64,000 bases of DNA. It comes from an uncultured Bacteroidota bacterium (GTDB taxonomy: Bacteria; Bacteroidota; Bacteroidia; Flavobacteriales; Flavobacteriaceae). The stretch lies in NCBI GenBank assembly GCA_902586905.1, contig CACIJH010000007.1, forward strand, positions 1-64,000, given 5' to 3'. The notes under the pieces were generated by a model, which had not been told where the DNA came from, made no database searches, and worked only from the letters and a program-made list of their open reading frames with translations. Of the stretch, positions 27,235 through 36,258 are shown in pieces; position 1 is the stretch's first letter, and the number at the start of each line of letters is the position of its first letter. Both the position numbers and the translations under genes were made by a program.

Positions 27235-27261
27235 AAAAAGCACCCATATAGGGTGCTTTTT
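27235..27261. terminator. Bidirectional intrinsic terminator between the T9SS gene and PL6
   Basis: AAAAAGCACCC (27235-27245) pairs perfectly with GGGTGCTTTTT (27251-27261) across a 5-base loop, with A-tract and T-tract flanks. It lies between the convergent T9SS-protein and PL6 genes and can serve both strands. Confidence 0.9.
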
Positions 27262-27279
27262 TTATTTGAGTAATAAGAA

Positions 27280-29661
27280 TTAATAAATCAGGCCTATATT
27301 CCCTACACCGTTTTTTTCTTTTAATAATGGTGATTTTTCATTTGGGATGTATGAATTCTCATCTAACCACTTTGGCTTTTTGTACAGCACATTAGTATCG
27401 ATTGCACCCTTAATAAATTTAGGAAATCCTACATCATAGAAAAGACAATTATCCATAATGTTTGTGGCACCAGAGAGTTGCATTGGAATTTGAATTTTAT
27501 AGCTATTCACAAACACCGAATTAGTAATATTTACCTTGTGTATTCCAGTAGCGATTAAAATTTTACCTTTCTCATTATTGTAAACATTATCAAATACACA
27601 GTGATCAATAATAAGTTCACCACCTGGAAGGTTTGCATCTAAAGTTTCTCTATAATAGTTTACTGCGTGCTCCTCAATATCTTTAAATACCGTATTCTTG
27701 AGCATAATAACATTTGCGTTGTATTTGCCAATATTATATTTATCATAAGATAAATTTAGGCCTCGATAACTGTTTACAAAACGCGTATTTGAAAAACTAA
27801 GAGTGTCCGCTTTTGTACCAATATATGCCTTAAATATGCTTCCACCATTTTTGGTTTTGAAATTTTGAAAAATACAATTATCAGCGTATATACTATATAA
27901 TCCAGATTCATTTTCAGATGGTGACACTAATGCATACTTAATTGAATTTTGATCCAGGGCATCAAAGGTTAGATTCTTCATTATTAACTTCCCACCAGGG
28001 CTTACTTTAAAAAAATACATAAATGGATTTTCTAAATCTTCCATTGACTTTAGCATGGTTGATCCATCTGCAGCACCTTCAATCATAATTTCTTTTTCGA
28101 CCTTTATACTTTTTTCAATTTCATATGTTGCCCCTGCCAAACGGATGGTGGAGCCTGAAGTTGCTTTGCCAATGGCAATCCTTAAATTTCCAGGGCCTGG
28201 ATATACATCAATAATATCTGGTTTTTTAACACGAATTTTGATATTGGGTTTCCAACCAGGGCCAGCTCTAAGTTTTAATGCTTTTGGAATTTTAGAAGAC
28301 CCTAAATTAAAGGCACCTACCGCATGATTCGACCTTTCCATATTAAGTATGTCTCGACTAGGGCTTTGAATATTCTTTTCAACATTTAATACCTCGTTAT
28401 TTTCTGTTGGAATAGGAACTGAAGTGTCATATGACCAGTCAACTGAGGATTTAGTAAAAAATCGATTATCTACTGTTGCATTAGTATCAACAATATTTCC
28501 ACTAAATTCAATACCATCTACAGTATCTAAGTACTCCGCTATTTCAGCTCCTTTATTATTTAAAAATAAGTTGTTGGTAAATACAGAACTAATTGCAGGT
28601 AATGACAATTCAGCACTCTTACCTGCGCCAAAAACTATTGGACTGCAATCAATGATTGTATTATTTTGAATAATAACATCTTTAACCTGATCGTAACGGT
28701 TTAATGGAGAATTTGGAACACCATTCATAACGACAATTGGTGCTCTGTAACCAGTCCCTTTTAGACCAATCATCAAGTTATTTTGAACCACATGCCCAGC
28801 ATTAATAACACGAACACCTCCGGTTTTTGGCTTATCATTTCCAACAAATACATTGTTTTCAACAATTGCATTATTACCGTGCCGTAGGGTCAATGTTCCC
28901 TCACTTTCAATAAACAAGTTGTTCCGATAGATATTATCTCCAGATTTATTTGAAATGATTTCGGATTCACCATTACAGGCTCTAAAAATATTGTTTTCTA
29001 CGAGTGTTTTAGAAGAGCTGCGCGAAAATGTACTAGTTCCTATTCGAATGGTTTCACCGCCGTTTTCACCTAATTCAGGTCGAAAACCAAAATAATTATG
29101 ATCAATTCTGTGGTTATTCTCTTGATGCACTTTTTCTCTTAGAACAACAACTAAAGTAGTTCCTGTTGACTCTTTTCCAGTGAAATTATTGTGATCTACC
29201 CGATTATTTTTTCCATATAAATCAACCCAATGATTGCTGATATCATTAACAGTATCGAAGTATGAAATGGTAGAGTTGGTAAAACGACAGTTGTATGCAA
29301 AAACGGTTGAGTTTTTTCGAAACTGTACCACGTGTTTTTTAGTGGTTTTACCGTCTTTAAACCACAAGCCACTAACAATTACATGAGTTCCATAAATATT
29401 CAAACTTGAATCACCCGTAATCAACACTTTCCCAGGTGTTTCGGCTTTTACAATAACTGGGCTTTGTTTGGTCCCATTACCATGTGCATTGATCACAACA
29501 TCTCTCCACTCACCATTTTTTAAAATTACAGTGCCTCCACTACTTACTTTTTTGATAGCCAAATTAAACTCATCTATTGTTGATACCATAATGGGTTGAG
29601 CAATAACAAAAAAGCTTGAAAAAAAGATTAAAACAGTTATTTTGAGAGAGAAAAGTTTCAT
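27280..29661 (-). CDS. Alginate lyase, family PL6 (two beta-helix domains)
   Basis: The product has 793 residues with a signal peptide ending near VIAQ. The N-terminal catalytic beta-helix (about 25-450) has the PL6 set with correct spacing: predicted calcium ligands Asn200, Glu232 and Glu234, Lys base Lys239 in SNKSGDN, and Arg260 in TLTLRHGNN. The 21-residue Lys-Arg spacing equals that of chondroitinase B and known PL6 alginate lyases. The second helix (about 490-793) makes this the long, two-domain PL6 type. PL6 enzymes act on polyMG, polyG or as exolyases; the type cannot be told here. It is divergent from the uxuB-like operon. Confidence 0.93.
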   Translation of the reverse strand: MKLFSLKITVLIFFSSFFVIAQPIMVSTIDEFNLAIKKVSSGGTVILKNGEWRDVVINAHGNGTKQSPVIVKAETPGKVLITGDSSLNIYGTHVIVSGLWFKDGKTTKKHVVQFRKNSTVFAYNCRFTNSTISYFDTVNDISNHWVDLYGKNNRVDHNNFTGKESTGTTLVVVLREKVHQENNHRIDHNYFGFRPELGENGGETIRIGTSTFSRSSSKTLVENNIFRACNGESEIISNKSGDNIYRNNLFIESEGTLTLRHGNNAIVENNVFVGNDKPKTGGVRVINAGHVVQNNLMIGLKGTGYRAPIVVMNGVPNSPLNRYDQVKDVIIQNNTIIDCSPIVFGAGKSAELSLPAISSVFTNNLFLNNKGAEIAEYLDTVDGIEFSGNIVDTNATVDNRFFTKSSVDWSYDTSVPIPTENNEVLNVEKNIQSPSRDILNMERSNHAVGAFNLGSSKIPKALKLRAGPGWKPNIKIRVKKPDIIDVYPGPGNLRIAIGKATSGSTIRLAGATYEIEKSIKVEKEIMIEGAADGSTMLKSMEDLENPFMYFFKVSPGGKLIMKNLTFDALDQNSIKYALVSPSENESGLYSIYADNCIFQNFKTKNGGSIFKAYIGTKADTLSFSNTRFVNSYRGLNLSYDKYNIGKYNANVIMLKNTVFKDIEEHAVNYYRETLDANLPGGELIIDHCVFDNVYNNEKGKILIATGIHKVNITNSVFVNSYKIQIPMQLSGATNIMDNCLFYDVGFPKFIKGAIDTNVLYKKPKWLDENSYIPNEKSPLLKEKNGVGNIGLIY

Positions 29662-29814
29662 TTATATTTTACTTATTCAATTAATTCATTAATTTAATTA
29701 AAAGAGTTTAAATTTAGATAATTCTAAAATGTTGAATTATAAATATGAACAATTTTAAACACTTTGTGTACGCAATATTAATGAAACTTGTGAGGTTAAA
29801 TTCCCGGTAAAGTA

Positions 29815-29827
29815 TTGTACAAAATTA
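29815..29827 (-). promoter_or_regulatory. Predicted PL6 promoter -7 box with adjoining palindrome
   Basis: The minus strand contains TAATTTTG (29820-29827), matching TAnnTTTG, overlapped by the 8-bp palindrome TTGTACAA (29815-29822). The PL6 start is about 150 bp downstream, giving a long leader. The operator-beside-the--7-box layout matches the other promoters of the locus, but the palindrome is short and may be chance. Confidence 0.4.
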
Positions 29828-29856
29828 GTCGTGGAATAATGCCAATTGCAAAGAAG

Positions 29857-29866
29857 TTGTGCACAA
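29857..29866. promoter_or_regulatory. Palindrome TTGTGCACAA in the PL6/uxuB intergenic region
   Basis: TTGTGCACAA is a perfect 10-bp palindrome, 46 bp upstream of the UxuB-type SDR start, in a 251-bp divergent intergenic region. It differs from both the GntR and the LacI operator cores. TATGTTTC (29871-29878), one mismatch from TAnnTTTG, follows on the plus strand. Role as an operator is a guess. Confidence 0.35.
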
Positions 29867-29912
29867 TAAATATGTTTCTATTAAATTTACTTAAGATTTT
29901 TTTAAAATTTGA

Positions 29913-30740
29913 ATGAGTAAAACAATTGTATTAACGGGAGCTGGTGGAGTTTTGTGCAGTAGGTTAGCTGAGGCACTTGCGGAAAATGGACATAAAATTG
30001 CTGTATTAGATTTGCGAATGGAGGCAGCAGATTCTGTTGTAGCTCGTATAAAAGCAAATGGGGGTACTGCCATTGGCGTAGAAGCAAATGTTCTGGAAAA
30101 AGACAATCTGATTCGCGCTAAAAAAAAGGTTAATAATACCTTTGGTAAAATAGATATTTTGATAAATGGTGCTGGTGGAAATCATCCCATGGGAACAACT
30201 TCAAATCCATTCTTTACACTAGAGGATCTAGAGAATAAAAAGGAAGGATTTAAATCTTTTTTTGACCTTGACCCCAAAGGCATTGAGTTTACATTTAATC
30301 TAAACTTTCTTGGCACCTTACTTCCTACACAAGTTTTTGCTCAAGATATGGTAGGTCGGGAAAATTGTAGTATACTGAATATTTCATCTATGAACGCCTT
30401 CACTCCCTTAACAAAAATTCCTGCATACAGTGGAGCTAAAGCAGCTGTATCAAATTTCACACAATGGTTGGCGGTTCATTTTTCTAAAGTCGGTATCCGC
30501 GTTAATGCCCTTGCGCCTGGTTTTTTTCTTACAGAGCAAAATAGAGCACTTTTAACAAATACCGATGGGAGTTTAACACAAAGAGGACAACAAATTATTG
30601 ACCAAACTCCAATGGGGCGATATGGTACTCCTGACGATTTGGTTGGAATTACCCTTTGGCTTTGTGGTGAGGAATCAAAGTTTGTGACTGGAGTAATAAT
30701 TCCAATTGATGGTGGGTTTGCCGCATATAGTGGCGTTTAA
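29913..30740 (+). CDS. SDR-type D-mannonate oxidoreductase (fructuronate reductase)
   Basis: The product has 275 residues, an SDR with [19 protein letters not shown] as its nucleotide-binding start, [22 protein letters not shown] and YSGAK as active-site motifs. The inserted GGNHPMGTT...NPFF segment is typical of the SDR fructuronate reductases found beside uxuA in Bacteroidota, which replace the unrelated classical UxuB. It converts D-fructuronate to D-mannonate. It precedes uxuA by 11 bp. Confidence 0.85.
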   Translation: MSKTIVLTGAGGVLCSRLAEALAENGHKIAVLDLRMEAADSVVARIKANGGTAIGVEANVLEKDNLIRAKKKVNNTFGKIDILINGAGGNHPMGTTSNPFFTLEDLENKKEGFKSFFDLDPKGIEFTFNLNFLGTLLPTQVFAQDMVGRENCSILNISSMNAFTPLTKIPAYSGAKAAVSNFTQWLAVHFSKVGIRVNALAPGFFLTEQNRALLTNTDGSLTQRGQQIIDQTPMGRYGTPDDLVGITLWLCGEESKFVTGVIIPIDGGFAAYSGV

Positions 30741-30751
30741 TATTTAATGAC

Positions 30752-31945
30752 ATGAATCTTTCTCTAGAACAAACTTGGCGCTGGTACGGTCCCGATGACC
30801 CAGTTTCATTGTTGGATATAAAACAAGCAGGTGCGACAGGCATTGTATCTGCACTTCATCAAATTCCAAATGGAGCTATTTGGCCCATTAATGAAATAAA
30901 AAAACGGCAAGAGGAAATTGCAAAAGTGGGACTTAATTGGTCGGTCGTTGAGAGTGTTCCCGTACATGAAAATATCAAAACCAAATCTGGTAACTACCAA
31001 ACTTACATCAACAACTATAAGCAAACTCTTTTAAATTTAGGAGCTTGTGGTATCGATATAGTATGTTACAATTTTATGCCTGTTCTGGACTGGACTCGTA
31101 CAAACTTAGATTATAAAGTTTCAGATTTATCAACAGCATTGCGATTTGAAGCTGCTGCATTTGCTGCTTTCGAATTGTTTTTACTAAAAAGACCAAATGC
31201 GGAAAAAGATTATTCTCAAGTCGAGATTAAAGCTGCAAAAAAGTACATTGAAAATAGTTCTTTAGAACAACAACAAAAATTGATTAAAAATATTATTGCT
31301 GGGCTACCAGGTGCAGAGGAAGGTTATACCCTTGAAGAATTTGGCCAAATATTAGAAACTTATAACCAGATTGGAACAAAAGAACTTAAAGCAAATCTGT
31401 ATTCTTTTGTATCAGAGATAGTTCCTGCTGCTGAGCAAGCAGGAGTTCTTATGTGTATTCATCCCGATGATCCTCCTTATCCTATTCTTGGATTACCCAG
31501 AGTGTTAAGTACAGAACATGACGTCATTGACTTATACGATGCAGTTAAAAGTCCCAACAATGGTCTTACCTTTTGTACAGGTTCTTTTGGTGTTCGTGCT
31601 GATAATGACTTAGTGGGTATGGTAAGGCGATTGGGTAGCCGTATTCATTTTATCCATTTACGTTCAACCATAAGAGATAAAAATGGAAACTTTCATGAAG
31701 CTAACCACTTAGAAGGAGATGTAGATATGTTTGGAGTTATGAAAGCCCTAATTGAAGAACAAATACTAAGGCATAAAGATGATAGGAAAGATATACGTAT
31801 GCCTTTTAGACCTGATCATGGGCACAAAATGCTTGATGATTTAAGTAAAAAAACAAATCCCGGTTACTCTGGTATAGGCCGTTTGAGAGGTTTAGCTGAG
31901 TTAAGAGGTTTGGAGTTAGGTATTAGACAATCATTGGAACTGTAA
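30752..31945 (+). CDS. uxuA: Mannonate dehydratase
   Basis: The product has 397 residues, the usual UxuA length. It dehydrates D-mannonate to KDG, feeding KdgK. Signature segments are [19 protein letters not shown] at the N-terminus, [29 protein letters not shown], and [12 protein letters not shown] near the C-terminus, which hold metal and substrate ligands (His, Asp). It forms an operon with the SDR upstream. With uxaC at 15796-17214 it completes the glucuronate route, though the two parts lie in separate operons. Confidence 0.96.
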   Translation: MNLSLEQTWRWYGPDDPVSLLDIKQAGATGIVSALHQIPNGAIWPINEIKKRQEEIAKVGLNWSVVESVPVHENIKTKSGNYQTYINNYKQTLLNLGACGIDIVCYNFMPVLDWTRTNLDYKVSDLSTALRFEAAAFAAFELFLLKRPNAEKDYSQVEIKAAKKYIENSSLEQQQKLIKNIIAGLPGAEEGYTLEEFGQILETYNQIGTKELKANLYSFVSEIVPAAEQAGVLMCIHPDDPPYPILGLPRVLSTEHDVIDLYDAVKSPNNGLTFCTGSFGVRADNDLVGMVRRLGSRIHFIHLRSTIRDKNGNFHEANHLEGDVDMFGVMKALIEEQILRHKDDRKDIRMPFRPDHGHKMLDDLSKKTNPGYSGIGRLRGLAELRGLELGIRQSLEL

Positions 31946-32014
31946 TTTTATAGATTGTGATTGAATAAGGAATTAAAAATAATAATCAATGCTTTTTTAT
32001 TTTAAATATTTATA

Positions 32015-33190
32015 ATGAAACTATTGTATGTTCTTTTCATATCAATAATATTGTTTAGCTGTTCAAATCAAAATGATGGTGTAATAATCGTCAATATTAA
32101 AAACGATTTGCCTTTTGATCGTATTTTCGAAACAGTTGAAGTTGATGTATCTCATTTAAACCTTAGCGAAAAAGAGTTAGTGGTATTTGATACCCAGAAA
32201 AGTGAACAAGTTATATCTCAACTTGTAGACAACGATTTAGATGGACAGATAGATATGTTGTTATTTCAACCTGAAATTGCTGCAAACGCTGAAAAGGTAT
32301 TTGACATTAAATATTCAAATGCACCACAGCTATCAGAAACTTATTGTTTTTCACGATTTGTACCAGAACGAACTGACGATTATGCGTGGGAAAATAACCG
32401 AGTTGCTTTTAGAACTTTTGGGCCAACTGCTCAAAAAATGATTGAAGAAGGTGTCAAGGGAGGTACCTTGACAAGTGGAATAGATGCTTGGCTAAAAAGA
32501 GTGGAATACCCCATCATTAATAAATGGTATAAAGAACATTTATCTGGTGAAGCATCTTATCATAAAGACAATGGTGAAGGATTGGACAACTTTCATGTTG
32601 GTGCTAGCAGAGGTGTTGGTGGGATTGCTATTAAAATAAAAGAATCTTATGCTGTTTCAAAAAATTTCATTGATTGGAAAACCATCACTAATGGACCGAT
32701 TAGAACTAGTTTCGAGTTAACATACGGAGATTGGGAGGCGAATGGCAAAATCATTTCTGAAAAGAAAATTATTTCTTTAGATTATGGTCAAAATCTATCA
32801 AAATTCTCAATTAAATTAGACGGGGCAAGAACTATTTCAGCTGGAATTACACTTCACAAAAAAGAGGGCGAAATTACAGAAAATTTAGTCAGCGGCTGGG
32901 TTAGTTATTGGGAACCTCACGAAGGATCAGCATTAGGAATGGGAATTATCTGCGATGTTGAAAATATGGTTGGTATTGATAAATATGTATCCGAAGAGAA
33001 AGACAAGAGCAACCTGTTTGTCGAGCTAAAAAGAGCCGATAATGAATTTCGATATTATGCAGGATTTGGTTGGAGAGAAAGTGGTCAATTTAAAAGTAAA
33101 GTAGAGTGGAACAATTATTTGGAATATTTTTCAAAAAGACTAAAAAGTCCACTGCAAATATCCATTATTGAACAAAACAAAGAACTTTGA
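32015..33190 (+). CDS. DUF4861-family lipoprotein
   Basis: The product has 391 residues with a lipobox (LFSC, Cys16). It matches by eye the DUF4861 family found in Bacteroidota polysaccharide loci: NRVAFRTFGPTAQ, VKGGTLTSGIDAWLKRVEYPIINKWY, NFHVGASRGVGGIAIK, and WVSYWEPHEGSALGMGI. The domain looks beta-rich, as in galactose-mutarotase-like folds. The role is unknown to me; a carbohydrate-active enzyme is possible. It follows uxuA by 69 bp and overlaps the next gene by 4 bp (TTGA), so it is probably co-expressed with a jelly-roll lyase. Confidence 0.72.
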   Translation: MKLLYVLFISIILFSCSNQNDGVIIVNIKNDLPFDRIFETVEVDVSHLNLSEKELVVFDTQKSEQVISQLVDNDLDGQIDMLLFQPEIAANAEKVFDIKYSNAPQLSETYCFSRFVPERTDDYAWENNRVAFRTFGPTAQKMIEEGVKGGTLTSGIDAWLKRVEYPIINKWYKEHLSGEASYHKDNGEGLDNFHVGASRGVGGIAIKIKESYAVSKNFIDWKTITNGPIRTSFELTYGDWEANGKIISEKKIISLDYGQNLSKFSIKLDGARTISAGITLHKKEGEITENLVSGWVSYWEPHEGSALGMGIICDVENMVGIDKYVSEEKDKSNLFVELKRADNEFRYYAGFGWRESGQFKSKVEWNNYLEYFSKRLKSPLQISIIEQNKEL

Positions 33191-34275
33191 TTAATTATCG
33201 CATCAGGTCAATTTTTAATGTATTCTGTTTTATTGTAATTATTTATAATCAAGCAAGCGCGCAAAAAGTATTATTATCTGCAAATGGACCTGGTAATACC
33301 TATGAAGAAATAAATAATGCATTCGCACCCGGCAGAGATGTGGTGGAAGTTCCTGACTGCGTTCACACTGAATTTGGAAGACATATTGAAGAAGTGTTTG
33401 ATGACCAACTAGAAAAATATGTTTTTAATTTTTTAGTACACAAAACCCCTGATAATGACCGATGCCAAAACTTTGATCGTCAGCGTGTAGAAATCAAAAC
33501 GTATGGAGAATCACCTGATAACCTTAAAGCAATTCAAGGGGAAACAATTTCTTATTCGTGGAAGTTTAAACTGCCTCAAAACTTTAAAGTTTCAAAAAAC
33601 TTTACGCATCTACATCAAATTAAATCAGTTGGAGGCCTTTATGCGAGCACCCCAATGATTACATTAACAGCTCGAAAAGCTACACCAGACCGAATAGAGT
33701 TACGATATACTGCTACCAATACTCAAAGTACATTAAAAACAGCATTATTAGACTTATTTCGGGGTGAATGGGTTAAAGTTACTGAGGTTATCAAATATGA
33801 AAATTTAGGAGAATATTATCTGAAAATTTCACGTGTTTCAGATGGCCTAGTCTTGTTGAGATATAGTATATCTACGATTGACATGTGGCAAGATGGATCG
33901 AGCTTTGCACGTCCAAAATGGGGTATTTATAGAAGCATTAAAAGTATATCTAATTTAAGAGATGAGCAGGTAAGATTTGCTGATTTTAGTATTCAGGAGT
34001 TAGCTCCACTTAGTGCAATTAATTATAAGGCAATGTCAATAAATAACAAACTAAAGTTAAATAAATCAAAAGGTGTGGTTTCTATAAAAGAAATACCAAA
34101 AAATAGCTATGAGGAAATCGAGTTAATTGACGGAAAGGGTAAAAGAGTGGCACATAATAGATTATTACGAAAACAGAAAATAACAGTTTCTGGGCTTACT
34201 GAAGGAGATTATTATGTTTCCTTCTTGGTTGAAAAACAACCGGTTAATGTTTATACTTTTACCATAAAAAACTAA
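33187..34275 (+). CDS. Putative jelly-roll polysaccharide lyase, paralogue of 11941-13023
   Basis: The product has 362 residues. The start is TTG at 33187, inside TTGA overlapping the previous stop; no in-frame ATG precedes the signal peptide (ending ASAQ), so TTG decides the start. The domain matches its paralogue: SANGPGNTYEE, VEVPDC, FDRQRVEIKTYG, FTHLHQIKSVGG and RPKWGIYRS. These are in the same order as in heparin-lyase-I/PL20-like lyases, and the family call is by pattern only. The C-terminal 80 residues resemble a T9SS tail (GLTEGDYYVSF) but lack the YPNPT start, so export may differ. Its stop overlaps that of the convergent esterase gene by 4 bp. Confidence 0.6.
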   Translation: MINYRIRSIFNVFCFIVIIYNQASAQKVLLSANGPGNTYEEINNAFAPGRDVVEVPDCVHTEFGRHIEEVFDDQLEKYVFNFLVHKTPDNDRCQNFDRQRVEIKTYGESPDNLKAIQGETISYSWKFKLPQNFKVSKNFTHLHQIKSVGGLYASTPMITLTARKATPDRIELRYTATNTQSTLKTALLDLFRGEWVKVTEVIKYENLGEYYLKISRVSDGLVLLRYSISTIDMWQDGSSFARPKWGIYRSIKSISNLRDEQVRFADFSIQELAPLSAINYKAMSINNKLKLNKSKGVVSIKEIPKNSYEEIELIDGKGKRVAHNRLLRKQKITVSGLTEGDYYVSFLVEKQPVNVYTFTIKN

Positions 34276-36188
34276 TTACCAATTGTTTTTCTGAAAGGAG
34301 GCAATGGAATTTCTAACTCGTTATAAATTGAAACTTCTGAGGGTGCATCTTTCCATAAATATCTGACTTCAATCGGATAATCATCACTTGAGTGTAGAAC
34401 AGCAATTGTTTTTTCATCCACTATTACTGCATTGGCACTAGAATCAAAAACACCATTTTTAAAAATCTCAAATCCCCCTATAATTTTTGATGTGCCCTTG
34501 CGTGTAATAGATTGGTCAAAAGAAAACAAAACGGATTTTGGCATAGATACTGTTTCAATAATCTTTGGATAATGACCAATTATTGAAGGATTATAGACCA
34601 AATGATCAGCAGCCACAGCAAGCCTATAGCCAACATCATGCTTATTTCCTGGGTGAACATCATAATTGTCTCCTATGTCAATAGTTGGTATCATACCCAC
34701 AAAATCTAAATTTAAGGCTTGGGCTTGAGCCTCCCTAAAGTTTGGCTGCTTGATTCCCATATTAGCCCTGTTAGGAAGCTGAATAAATAAAAAAGGCATG
34801 TTGTTTTTCCATTTATCTCTCCAGTCTTTAATCATCATAGGGAATAGTTTTCCATATTCATCCGCTCTATTTACATTAGACTCTCCTTGATACCATATAA
34901 CACCTCGAATATTGTAATCAAAAAATGGATATAGCATGGCATTGTATAGCGATGAGGGTAAATATTTTGGATGCACGCGAGTGGGAGGATCTTTAATTTT
35001 TGGAGTTCCTACTTTATATCTCCAAGTGCCAGATAAGGAAACCTTTGATGAAATTGTACGGAAATAAAATGAGTTTTCGCCGCTTCTAAAACCTCCAATA
35101 TCTAAAGGGTTTTTAACACGAACAGTAATTATATTCTCACCATGCTTTAACAACTCCTTTGGAACAATATAATTTCTAGAAACATTATTTTTTTTAATTG
35201 ACCCAACCTGAGTGCCGTTAAAATAAGTAATATCTTCATTGTCAATTAAACCAAAACTAAGCTCCAAATCTCCAGCTATGTCTTGAGCTGAGAGGTTTAT
35301 GGATTTCGATACCCAAACAACACCCACACGTTGTTTTAAAGGAGAACGTCTCCATACATTGGGGAGTTGCATTTTTTCCCACGAGCTGTAGTCCTGTTGA
35401 ATGGACTGCCAGTTTAGTTTTAATCCCATGTCAACTTTATCTAAATATATCTTGTATTGTTTTTCGTCAACTTTGTACGCCTGCTCCAATTGATTAAGAT
35501 CTGTAGACTTGATTTTTTTTAATAGTTGGTCCTTACTTTTATCATTTTTAAAGGCTTCTGCGCTCATCCAAGCTTCAATACTTGATCCGCCCCATGAGGA
35601 ATGAATTAAACCGATAGGGACTTGGTACCGCTTGTACAACTCACGCGCAAAATAATAGGCAACCGCAGAAAAGTTTTTTGTTGTTTTTGGATTACAGCTA
35701 GTCCACTTATTTGTAGTATCAAGATCCTTAGTAGGTATACCACTCATAGATCTTCTTACATTAAACAGCTTGATTTTGTCATGTAAGCTTTGTTCAACTT
35801 CTAGAATACCATTTTCTGATTTGTAAAGTGGCCAACCCATGTTTGACTGCCCTGAACAAAACCATACTTCGCCAACAAATACATTATTGAATTTAATTGT
35901 ATTTTTTCCGGAAATTATAAGCTGGTATGGCCCCCCAGGTTTTGATGGACTAAAAACAAGTTGCCATGAACCGTCTGGATTGGCATTCGTTTTACGCACC
36001 TCACCCTTAAAACTGCCAACAACTTGTTCACTTGGAGCAGCCTTTCCAAAAAGAAGTATTTCCTGCTGTTGTTGTAAGACCATGTGATCTGAAAAAAAAG
36101 CAGGTAAACTTATTTGTGCACACAAACCATATGAAGTCAATGTGAAAAATAGCAAGTTGAAATAACGTGTTTTGATCAAATACATCAT
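34272..36188 (-). CDS. SGNH-type sialate O-acetylesterase-like carbohydrate esterase
   Basis: The product has 639 residues from ATG 36188, which gives a signal peptide ending CAQ; an upstream TTG at 36209 lies inside a terminator stem and is rejected. The SGNH Ser is in WFCSGQSNMGWPL. A GH2-like beta domain is inserted (about 230-400). The Gly/Asn block is WYQGESNVNRADEYG, and the Asp-His pair is in YDVHPGNKHDVGYR. Family members remove acetyl groups from sialic acid or from plant and algal glycans, so here it probably deacetylates the polymer (alginate and glucuronans can be acetylated). It is separated from the SusCD operon by a terminator. Confidence 0.85.
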   Translation of the reverse strand: MMYLIKTRYFNLLFFTLTSYGLCAQISLPAFFSDHMVLQQQQEILLFGKAAPSEQVVGSFKGEVRKTNANPDGSWQLVFSPSKPGGPYQLIISGKNTIKFNNVFVGEVWFCSGQSNMGWPLYKSENGILEVEQSLHDKIKLFNVRRSMSGIPTKDLDTTNKWTSCNPKTTKNFSAVAYYFARELYKRYQVPIGLIHSSWGGSSIEAWMSAEAFKNDKSKDQLLKKIKSTDLNQLEQAYKVDEKQYKIYLDKVDMGLKLNWQSIQQDYSSWEKMQLPNVWRRSPLKQRVGVVWVSKSINLSAQDIAGDLELSFGLIDNEDITYFNGTQVGSIKKNNVSRNYIVPKELLKHGENIITVRVKNPLDIGGFRSGENSFYFRTISSKVSLSGTWRYKVGTPKIKDPPTRVHPKYLPSSLYNAMLYPFFDYNIRGVIWYQGESNVNRADEYGKLFPMMIKDWRDKWKNNMPFLFIQLPNRANMGIKQPNFREAQAQALNLDFVGMIPTIDIGDNYDVHPGNKHDVGYRLAVAADHLVYNPSIIGHYPKIIETVSMPKSVLFSFDQSITRKGTSKIIGGFEIFKNGVFDSSANAVIVDEKTIAVLHSSDDYPIEVRYLWKDAPSEVSIYNELEIPLPPFRKTIGN

Positions 36189-36197
36189 TCTTGAAAT

Positions 36198-36237
36198 AAA
36201 AAAAGGCAAGTAGCTAAAATTACCACTTGCCTTTTTT
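36198..36237 (-). terminator. Intrinsic terminator of the SusC-SusD-PKD operon
   Basis: ACTTGCCTTTTTT (36225-36237) pairs with AAAAAAGGCAAGT (36199-36211) over a 13-base loop. On the minus strand it lies between the PKD lipoprotein stop and the esterase start, and ends in a T-run. The A/T flanks would also let it work on the plus strand. Confidence 0.85.
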
Positions 36238-36258
36238 AAATAACCATTAATTAATATC

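Noticed and set aside
36189-36209. TTG start extending the esterase by seven residues
   Set aside because: It lies in the stem of the terminator of the SusCD operon. ATG 36188 (or 36185) gives a normal signal peptide.
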